Under the pieces are notes generated by a model. The model was not told the origin of the DNA. It worked only from the letters and a program-made list of their open reading frames with translations, and ran no database searches. Made by a program: the position numbers and the translations under genes. Of a stretch of 21,402 bases of DNA, positions 13,793 through 20,243 are shown piece by piece (positions within the stretch are counted from its first letter, which is position 1; each line of letters starts with the position of its first letter). Source of the DNA: Actinomycetota bacterium (GTDB lineage Bacteria; Actinomycetota; Acidimicrobiia; IMCC26256; PALSA-610); NCBI GenBank assembly GCA_030839005.1, contig JAUZEM010000333.1, forward strand, positions 1-21,402, given 5' to 3'.

Positions 13793-16027
13793 GTGCGACG
13801 CCTGGCGATCTTGGTTGTCCGCCGCCGGTGGTGGGTCATCGCAGTGGCATTGGTCGCGTTGCCGGCAAGTGTCCTGTACGGCGGCAGCGTGCACGACAAG
13901 CTGTCGCCGGGCGGCTTCCTCGATCCGGGAGCCGAATCGACCCGGGCGGCCGCGGCCATCGCCAAGGAGTTCCCGAGCTCGGGTCAATCCGACTTCGTGG
14001 TCGTCATCACCGCGAAGCACGGAACCGTCGACAGTCCCGACGTAGCCGCGGCCGGACTCGCGATCACCCAGCGCTTGGGAAGCGCGACGGGCGTGGTCAC
14101 CGCCTTCTCGTACTGGAGCCTCAACAGCGTCCCGCAATTGCGCAGCCGCGACCAGCGCGAGGCGCTCGTCTTCGCCTCGTTGCGGGGGAACGACGACGCC
14201 AAGATCAAGCTGGCCGCCACGTTGATACCCCAGTTCGAAAGCGACACCAACGTCGTGAGCACCGGCGTGACGGGCGTCGCCGTTGTGACCCGAGAGCTCT
14301 CGGACCAAGCCGAGAAGGACCTCCAGAGATCCGACCTCCTCACCGGGCCGTTCACATTCATCGCGCTGGTGGTCGTCTTCGGCAGTTTGGTCGCCGCGCT
14401 CTTGCCGCTCGGCGTCGCGCTGCTCGCGGTGTTGGGAACGTTCGTCGTGCTGGCCGTGCTCGCAAAGCTCACGACCGTGTCGGTGTTCTCGCTCAACCTC
14501 GCGACCGGTCTCGGCTTGGGACTCGCGATCGACTACAGCCTGTTCGTCGTCTCCCGCTACCGCGAAGAGTTCGCCCGCGGCGTGTCGACGCCGGTCGCGA
14601 TCGGCAGGTCGATGCAGACGGCGGGTCGCACCGTCGCGTTCAGCGCGGGCACCGTTGCAATCTCGCTCATGGCGCTCGCGATATTCCCCATTCCGTACCT
14701 CCGTTCGTTCGCGTACGCGGGGGTCGCGGTCGTGGCCCTGGCGGCGGTGTCGTCGCTCATCGTGTTGCCCGCACTCCTCGCCGTCCTCGGCCCGCGCGTC
14801 GACAAGTTCCGGGTGTTCAAGGTGCGCGAGGCGACCGACGGCGGCGCCTGGCGCCGTCAGGCTGATCGCGTCATGCGCCATCCCGTGCCGTACGCCGTCA
14901 CAGTCAGTCTGGTGTTGATCCTGCTGGCCATCCCGTTCTTCCATCTGAAGCTCGGCCTCTCCGACGACCGGGTCGGACCCAAAGACATGCCCAGCCGAAT
15001 CGCCACCGATCAGTACCGTGAGCATTTTGCGAGCCGGGAGGCCGACGCACTCTCGATCCAGGTCCCCGGCATCGACCCGAAAACCGACGTCAAGGCCATT
15101 GATCAGTTCGCGAGAGAGCTCGCGATCCTTCCGGGCGTCGCGCGCGTCGACGCACTCACCGGCGAGTACTTCATCCTCAACAAGACACTCGTCGCGGCGC
15201 CGCCGATCCCGATCGCGCAACGGTTCGCGCCGCCCGCCGGGCAGCGCGGCACATACCTCTCGGTCGTGCCCGACGTCGAACCCCTGTCGAGTCGAGGCGA
15301 GCAGCTCGTGAAGGACATCCGCGCCGCATCCGCGCCGTTCAAGTTCTCGGTGGCCGGACTGTCGGCAAGGCTCGTGGACACGAAACAATCGGTGACCAGC
15401 CGTCTGCCGCTGGCGCTGGGGCTCATCGCGCTCGCGACGTTCGTGCTGTTGTTCCTGATGACGGGCAGCCTCCTGATCCCGGTCAAAGCGCTCGTACTCA
15501 ACATGCTTTCGCTCACTGCGACGTTCGGCGCGACGGTGTGGATCTTCCAGGAGGGGCATCTCGCGAACCTGCTGCACTTCACGCCGACGGGCACCATCGA
15601 CGTGTTCACGCCGATCCTGATGTTCTGCATCGCCTTCGGGTTGTCGATGGACTATGAGGTTTTCCTGCTCTCTCGCATCAAAGAGGAGTACGACCTCGAG
15701 CGCGAGAACGAGCGAGCCGTGTCGATCGGCCTGCAGAAGACGGGCCGGATCGTCACCGCGGCCGCGCTCCTTCTGACGATCGTGTTCATCGGTATCGCCA
15801 CGTCGGAGGTCGCGCTCGTGAAGGCGTTCGGCGTCGGCCTGGGGATCGCGGTGCTCGTCGATGCGTTCCTCGTCCGCGCGACGCTCGTCCCCGCCTTCAT
15901 GAGGCTCGCGGGCCGTGTCAATTGGTGGTCGCCGCGCTGGCTGCGCCGATGGCACCTTCGGTTCGGGATCTGGGAGAACGAACCAATCGCGCTCCTCGAC
16001 CGAGAGTTCGAGACGAGCGTTCGCTGA
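13793..16027 (+). CDS. MMPL-family RND transporter (second copy)
   Basis: This encodes 744 aa from GTG 13793, with GGGGAG at 13785-13790. Unlike the first MMPL it has a short N-terminus (TM1 about 13-30). It has two periplasmic domains (about 31-180 and about 390-535) and two helix bundles, the first with LAIDYSLFVVSRYREEF (Asp247-Tyr248) and the second with GLSMDYEVFLLSRIKEEY (Asp620-Tyr621), the expected proton-relay pairs. The two MMPL proteins share only these family motifs and look like distant paralogues, not a recent duplication. Its 3' neighbour is the ole-like lipid locus on the same strand, 194 bases away, so a role in exporting that product is possible but unproven. Confidence 0.93.
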   Translation: MRRLAILVVRRRWWVIAVALVALPASVLYGGSVHDKLSPGGFLDPGAESTRAAAAIAKEFPSSGQSDFVVVITAKHGTVDSPDVAAAGLAITQRLGSATGVVTAFSYWSLNSVPQLRSRDQREALVFASLRGNDDAKIKLAATLIPQFESDTNVVSTGVTGVAVVTRELSDQAEKDLQRSDLLTGPFTFIALVVVFGSLVAALLPLGVALLAVLGTFVVLAVLAKLTTVSVFSLNLATGLGLGLAIDYSLFVVSRYREEFARGVSTPVAIGRSMQTAGRTVAFSAGTVAISLMALAIFPIPYLRSFAYAGVAVVALAAVSSLIVLPALLAVLGPRVDKFRVFKVREATDGGAWRRQADRVMRHPVPYAVTVSLVLILLAIPFFHLKLGLSDDRVGPKDMPSRIATDQYREHFASREADALSIQVPGIDPKTDVKAIDQFARELAILPGVARVDALTGEYFILNKTLVAAPPIPIAQRFAPPAGQRGTYLSVVPDVEPLSSRGEQLVKDIRAASAPFKFSVAGLSARLVDTKQSVTSRLPLALGLIALATFVLLFLMTGSLLIPVKALVLNMLSLTATFGATVWIFQEGHLANLLHFTPTGTIDVFTPILMFCIAFGLSMDYEVFLLSRIKEEYDLERENERAVSIGLQKTGRIVTAAALLLTIVFIGIATSEVALVKAFGVGLGIAVLVDAFLVRATLVPAFMRLAGRVNWWSPRWLRRWHLRFGIWENEPIALLDREFETSVR

Positions 16028-16067
16028 CCGGAGAACGTATTCCGTCAAAGGCCGCATCTGGGCGCAG

Positions 16068-16097
16068 TTGAGTTGTTCCTGTTCTCAGGCATAGTCT
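16068..16097 (+). promoter_or_regulatory. Candidate promoter of the KAS III/FAAL/ACP operon
   Basis: TTGAGT (16068-16073) and TAGTCT (16092-16097) are separated by 18 bases. The -10 carries the TAnnnT pattern and the -35 keeps TTGA. This leaves a leader of about 115 bases before ATG 16222. The match is moderate. Confidence 0.35.
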
Positions 16098-16161
16098 GCC
16101 GCCCAGCAAGAATTGCCTGGTCGTGCACAGAACGAGGATCCCGAGGGGCAACCGGGGTTCT

Positions 16162-16193
16162 GAAGTGTCAGCGGCGTCACTTCGGACGAGTGA
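16162..16193 (+). promoter_or_regulatory. Alternative hairpins in the operon leader
   Basis: GAAGTG (16162-16167) can pair with CACTTC (16178-16183). TCACT (16177-16181) can instead pair with AGTGA (16189-16193). The two stems share bases 16178-16181 and exclude each other. They sit 28 bases before the start codon and just before the GGGAGGG ribosome binding site (16208-16214). This might be a switch controlling translation, or chance, since each stem is short. Confidence 0.3.
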
Positions 16194-16221
16194 ACGACGT
16201 CTGGGGTGGGAGGGACGCAGA

Positions 16222-17259
16222 ATGACCCAGAGCGAGGACGGGTCTCGTATCCGAGCCCTGATCACTGGGACCGGGCGGTACGCGCCCGACGACGTCTGGA
16301 CTTCGGACATGGTCGAGGCGCGCGTCGACGAGCGCAGCGGCGGCTGGCACATCCCGAAGGGGATGATCCGCCTCGTCAGCGGCGTCGTCGAGCGGCGCTA
16401 CGCGTCCGAAGGAATGTGCTCTTCCGACCTCGCCGCGCGGGCGGCGCAACGCGCCATGGCGACCGCGGGCATCGAGCCCCGCGACGTCGATCTCCTGATC
16501 TTCGCGTCGGCGTCGCACGATGTCGCGGAGCCGGCGACGGCCAACATGGTCCAGATTGCGCTCGGCTGCGACCGCGCGGCGGTGATGGACGTGAAGAACG
16601 CGTGCAACAGCTTCCTGAACGGTCTCGACGTGGCGCAGGCGTTCATCGAGACCGGCCGGGCGCCGCGCGTCGTCGTCGCGTCCGGCGAGTGCCTCTCGCC
16701 GACCATCAAGTGGGACATCGACGGTTCGGACGATCTGCCGATTCGACTGGCGGCACTCACGTTGGGCGATGCCGGTGCGGCGTGCGTCCTCGAGGCGAGT
16801 GCTGCACCGGAGCGCGGCGTGCTGCGGGGCGCGTTCGAGTCGGACGGTAGTCACTGGGAGCTCTCGACCGTGCTCGGCGGCGGCTCCCGCTACGGCGCAG
16901 CACCGGAACGGATGTTCTTCGAGTGCCGCAGCACGAAGTTGCAGCAGCTTGCCGTGACCCGGCTTCCCGCGCTCGTGACCGACGTGCTGATGAAGCTCGA
17001 CTGGGCGCTGGAAGACGTCGCGCTCGTGGTTCCCCACCAGGTCTCGAGATCGGTCATCGAACGGATCGCGTCGCTCATGGGATACCCGCTCGACCGCTGC
17101 ATGGTGACGCTGGACCGGTTCGGGAACACCGCGGCCGCGAGCATCCCGTTCGCACTCGACCTCGCCATCGAGGAAGGGCGTGCGGCCGTCGGCGACAAGG
17201 TCCTTCTCGTCGGAGGAGCGGCTGGGTTCAGCGCGGCGGTGGTCCCGCTGATTCTTTGA
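16222..17259 (+). CDS. KAS III / OleA-like condensing enzyme
   Basis: This encodes 345 aa from ATG 16222, with GGGAGGG 7 bases upstream. It is a thiolase-fold enzyme of the ketoacyl synthase III class, which carries out Claisen condensation of an acyl donor with a second thioester. The Cys-His-Asn triad is intact: KNACNSF (Cys128), PHQVSRS (His272) and RFGNTAAAS (Asn302). Glu103 in AEPATANMVQIALG falls at the place of the glutamate characteristic of OleA (Glu117 in the Xanthomonas enzyme, from memory), one residue closer to the cysteine. It also has the NAC..FLNG pattern. This favours OleA-like head-to-head condensation over FabH, but does not prove it. The next genes encode a FAAL and an ACP. 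KAS III of polyketide or fatty acid pathways is the alternative. Confidence 0.85.
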   Translation: MTQSEDGSRIRALITGTGRYAPDDVWTSDMVEARVDERSGGWHIPKGMIRLVSGVVERRYASEGMCSSDLAARAAQRAMATAGIEPRDVDLLIFASASHDVAEPATANMVQIALGCDRAAVMDVKNACNSFLNGLDVAQAFIETGRAPRVVVASGECLSPTIKWDIDGSDDLPIRLAALTLGDAGAACVLEASAAPERGVLRGAFESDGSHWELSTVLGGGSRYGAAPERMFFECRSTKLQQLAVTRLPALVTDVLMKLDWALEDVALVVPHQVSRSVIERIASLMGYPLDRCMVTLDRFGNTAAASIPFALDLAIEEGRAAVGDKVLLVGGAAGFSAAVVPLIL

Positions 17260-17269
17260 AACGGGAACG

Positions 17270-18910
17270 ATGACGGTACAACCGGTCGCCGGTCCGCGTC
17301 CCGACGCCGGCCGTCAACGCGCGATCTCCCTGCTCGACCTGCTCGACGACGCCGCGACCGGGCGCGGGACGGTGCATTTCATCGCCGACGAACCGGAACC
17401 GACGCGCTTCAGTGAGCTCTGGGACGCGTCCGAGCAGGCGGCCCGGTGGATCGCGGCGAAGGTCGGAGCCGGTGGCGTCGTCGCGGCGGTGCTCACGAAC
17501 ACGCGCCCTTGCGTTACCGCGCTGCTGGGGGCGTGGCGAGCGGGATGCACGGTTGCGTCGCTCCCGTTACCAGCGCGGGGGATGCTGACGCAGGTCTACG
17601 CCGGCCAGATCACGCGGTTCTGCGCGGCCGCGGGCGCGCCGACGCTCCTCGCGGACCCGGATCACGCGCCGCTGCTCGCCGATACGCCGCTCCTGGTGCA
17701 CACGTTCGACGAGACAATGTCCGGTGGTCCTCCATCCTCGTTCGAGGGGGAGGGCGCGCTGGTGCAGTTCACCTCGGGCAGCGTCGGGACGCCGAAGGGC
17801 ATCCACCTGAGCCTCGACGCGGTCGGTGCGAACGTCCTCGCGATCGTGGCGGCGCTCGATCCCGTCGCCGGTGACGGGCTCTGCTCCTGGCTCCCCCTGT
17901 CGCACGATATGGGCCTGATCGGACAGCTCCTGTCGCCGCTGGCCGCGGGCGCCCCCCAATTCGGCCATGTCCGGCTCACGCTCATGAAGCCGGACACGTT
18001 CATGGCCAACCCGCGGTCGTGGCTGCGGACGTGCTCGCAGACAGGGGCGACGATCACCCTCGGGCCGAACTTCGCGTTGGAGCTCGCGGTGCGTACGAGC
18101 CGCCGCATCGGATCGCTCGACCTGTCGCGGCTGCGGGCGATCATCGTCGGGTCGGAGTCGGTGCGGGCCGACACGCTCGAACGATTTGCCGACGCGTTCG
18201 CCCCGGCGGGATTCCGACCGTTGTCGTTGTGTCCCGGATACGGCTTGGCGGAAGCGACGGTCGCGGTCACCATCGTGCGCCCGCACGAGTCGTGGCGCTC
18301 CATCCCGCGGCCCGCCGACCATGCCGCGCCGGCGCCGGGCGGCGAGTCCCGGCCCCTGGTCTCCACCGGCTCCCCGGTCGACGGCGTCGAGGTGCGGGTG
18401 ACCGCGCCCGACGGGCGGGTCGGGCCGATCGAGCTTCGCAGCCCGTCGCTGCTCTCCCGGTACATCGGAGCCGACCTGGGCCTCACGGAGGACGGCTACT
18501 TCGTCACCGGCGACATCGGGGTGATGCACGACGGCGAGTTGTTCGTCCTCGGCCGCGGGGACGAGGCGATCGTCGTCGCGGGCCGCAACCTGTACCCGGA
18601 CGACATCGAGTCCGCGGTGCACCACGAGTCCATCCGTCGCGGGTGCATCGCCGCGGTCGCCGCGCCCGACGGAGGTCTCGCCATCGTCGTCGAGCCGAGC
18701 GCGTCGAGCATGTCGAGGTCCGAGCTCGAGACCGCGTGTCGCGGGATCCGGACGGCCGTCGCGAGCCAGACCGGCTGCCCGCTGGCGACGGTCGCGTTCG
18801 TCCCGCGCGGCTCGTTGCCCAAGACGCCGAGCGGGAAGCTCCGCCGGCTCGCGATCAGCCGATCGCTCGCGGCCGACGACGGCCTGCTGGCGCGGGTGAA
18901 CTTCGGATGA
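17270..18910 (+). CDS. Fatty acyl-AMP ligase (FAAL-like adenylation enzyme)
   Basis: This encodes 546 aa and belongs to the ANL superfamily. It would activate a carboxylic acid as acyl-AMP and pass it to an acyl carrier protein. Motifs in order are the phosphate loop TSGSVGTPKG (168-177), SWLPLSHDMGLIG (about 206-218), a PNFALELAV helix, LCPGYGLAEATVAVT (about 320-334), VTGDIG (412-417), GRGDEAIVVAGRNLYPDDIE (about 428-447) and PKTPSGKLRR with catalytic Lys523. The HDMGLIG, YGLAEAT and GRNLYPDDIE wording is that of FAALs, not acyl-CoA synthetases. The start is ATG 17270. The stop overlaps the ACP start (ATGA), so the ligase and its likely carrier are co-translated. Confidence 0.9.
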   Translation: MTVQPVAGPRPDAGRQRAISLLDLLDDAATGRGTVHFIADEPEPTRFSELWDASEQAARWIAAKVGAGGVVAAVLTNTRPCVTALLGAWRAGCTVASLPLPARGMLTQVYAGQITRFCAAAGAPTLLADPDHAPLLADTPLLVHTFDETMSGGPPSSFEGEGALVQFTSGSVGTPKGIHLSLDAVGANVLAIVAALDPVAGDGLCSWLPLSHDMGLIGQLLSPLAAGAPQFGHVRLTLMKPDTFMANPRSWLRTCSQTGATITLGPNFALELAVRTSRRIGSLDLSRLRAIIVGSESVRADTLERFADAFAPAGFRPLSLCPGYGLAEATVAVTIVRPHESWRSIPRPADHAAPAPGGESRPLVSTGSPVDGVEVRVTAPDGRVGPIELRSPSLLSRYIGADLGLTEDGYFVTGDIGVMHDGELFVLGRGDEAIVVAGRNLYPDDIESAVHHESIRRGCIAAVAAPDGGLAIVVEPSASSMSRSELETACRGIRTAVASQTGCPLATVAFVPRGSLPKTPSGKLRRLAISRSLAADDGLLARVNFG

Positions 18911-19197
18911 CCGCTTTCGACGCCGATCGGATCCGCGCGCTGCTCCAGGCCGAGCTCTCGGCGGTCACCGGTGAGCCGATCGCCGTCTTCCGGGACGACG
19001 CGCTGCTCAGCGACCTCGGCCTCGACTCCTTGTCCCTGATCGAGGCGCTCCTGAGCGTGCGCGAGCAGATCGTCGAAGACCTCGGGCTCTCGATCGACGA
19101 TGTGAGCGACCCGCCCACGTTGCCGTGGCTGGAGACCGTCGGCGAGCTGGTCGCCTTCGTGCGCTCGTCGATCCCGGCGAGCGTCGGCGACGACTAA
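18907..19197 (+). CDS. Acyl carrier protein (stand-alone)
   Basis: This encodes 96 aa and is acidic. The 4'-phosphopantetheine site is clear: LLSDLGLDSLSLIEALL, with Ser41 as the attachment serine after the conserved GLDS. The following region (EDLGLSIDDV) is the usual acidic recognition helix area. After about residue 60 there is a second helix pair ending in ELVAFVRSS. Length is slightly above the usual 80 aa because of a short N-terminal helix and tail. It overlaps the FAAL stop, so the fatty acid it carries is probably supplied by that enzyme, and the KAS III-like enzyme is the expected consumer. It is the last gene of this plus-strand operon. Confidence 0.92.
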   Translation: MTAFDADRIRALLQAELSAVTGEPIAVFRDDALLSDLGLDSLSLIEALLSVREQIVEDLGLSIDDVSDPPTLPWLETVGELVAFVRSSIPASVGDD

Positions 19198-19242
19198 CAC
19201 TTCGGCCGTCCGAGGTTCTTGTCCATTCTGTGGGTTTCTGTG

Positions 19243-19269
19243 TTGAAGATTCTTCGCGAGATTCTTCAA
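19243..19269. terminator. Hairpin between convergent ACP and oleD-like genes
   Basis: TTGAAGA (19243-19249) pairs perfectly with TCTTCAA (19263-19269) around a 13-base loop. The same segment also carries a 9-bp direct repeat, AGATTCTTC, at 19247-19255 and 19259-19267. It starts 46 bases after the ACP stop and includes the oleD-like stop codon (19266-19268). A bidirectional terminator is plausible. No long T-run follows. Confidence 0.45.
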
Positions 19270-20243
19270 GACGAAGCGCGGAACCACGACTCCAGGCGGG
19301 CGAATCCTTCATCGAGGCCAACGGCGGGGTGCCAGCCGAGCGCCCTGCGGGTTTCGCGCTGGTCGAACCAATGCGCGGTCGACAGCTGTTCGGCGAGGAA
19401 TCTGGTGATCGGCGGGTCGTCCTCACGGTGCAGCGCTTCCCACGCCCGCTCGAGAACGGTTCCGGCCGCGCGGGCCACCGCCACGGGAACGCGCAGGCGG
19501 GGAGGCGCCAGTCCGGCAACGAACGCAATCCGGTTCAGGAGCTCGCGTACCGGCCGGGGTTGGCCGTTCGAGACGACGAGCGCGCGCCCGCCCAACTCGC
19601 CGGCATGATCCGCGGTGGCGACGATCGCATCGGCCGCGTTGTCGATGTACGTCGTGTCGATCAGCGACCCGCCCGATCCGATCACCGCGAGCCGGCCCTG
19701 ACGCGCTCGGCTGACGATGCGACCGATGAGTTGCGTGTCACCCGGGCCCCACACGAGGTGCGGGCGCACCGCGACAACCGCGAACGCACGGGTGGCGGCC
19801 CCGAGCGCCAACCGCTCCGCGGCCGCCTTGCTCCGGGAGTAATTGTCACGCGCCGAGTCGGGGTCGGCCGGCCCGGCCGGCGCGCCCACGAGCGAGGTGC
19901 CGGCATTGGCGACCGAGGGCGAGGAGACGTAGACGAATCGGTTGACGCCCGTCGCTCGAGCGGCGTCGAGCAGGTTCGCAGTACCGGTGACGTTGGTTCG
20001 CGCGAACGCCGGCCATGGTCCGACGACCGTCACTCTCGCGGCGGCGTGGATCACGACCTCGGCGCCGGCGACCGCGGCCTCGACCGCCCGCCGATCGGCG
20101 ACGTCGCCGAGCACCTCGCGCAATCCCAATCCCAATCCGTTTGGTCGGCGCTGGAACACCGTCACGTCATCGCCACGAGCGTGCAGCCGCTGGGCGACGG
20201 CACCGCCGAGCAGGCTCGTCGCGCCGGTGACGAGAACCTTCAC
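19266..20243 (-). CDS. OleD-like NAD(P)H-dependent 3-beta-HSD-type reductase
   Basis: This encodes 325 aa of the extended SDR family. The Rossmann motif is VLVTGATSLLGG near residues 3-14, followed by AEVVIHAAARV (61-71) and the catalytic YSRSK (Tyr135, Lys139) after a VYVSSPS serine segment (about 104-110). RPHLVWGPGD and DTTYIDNAADAI are further family landmarks. In OleD such an enzyme reduces a beta-ketoacid to the beta-hydroxy acid. GTG 20243 is the natural start because it begins at the SDR N-terminus and overlaps the OleC-like stop (GTGA). Longer reading upstream is shadow. Other 3-beta-HSD-type SDRs are possible, but the adjacency to an OleC-like gene supports this call. Confidence 0.8.
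   Translation of the reverse strand: MKVLVTGATSLLGGAVAQRLHARGDDVTVFQRRPNGLGLGLREVLGDVADRRAVEAAVAGAEVVIHAAARVTVVGPWPAFARTNVTGTANLLDAARATGVNRFVYVSSPSVANAGTSLVGAPAGPADPDSARDNYSRSKAAAERLALGAATRAFAVVAVRPHLVWGPGDTQLIGRIVSRARQGRLAVIGSGGSLIDTTYIDNAADAIVATADHAGELGGRALVVSNGQPRPVRELLNRIAFVAGLAPPRLRVPVAVARAAGTVLERAWEALHREDDPPITRFLAEQLSTAHWFDQRETRRALGWHPAVGLDEGFARLESWFRASS

Noticed and set aside
13688..16057. 789-codon minus-strand open frame opposite the second MMPL gene
   Set aside because: Low-complexity charged sequence with no hydrophobic core, antisense to a well-supported transporter.
16222..17259. Housekeeping FabH for fatty-acid initiation
   Set aside because: Neighbouring FAAL, ACP and OleC/OleD-like genes and the Glu-Pro pattern fit a specialised condensing enzyme better, although FabH-like chemistry cannot be excluded.
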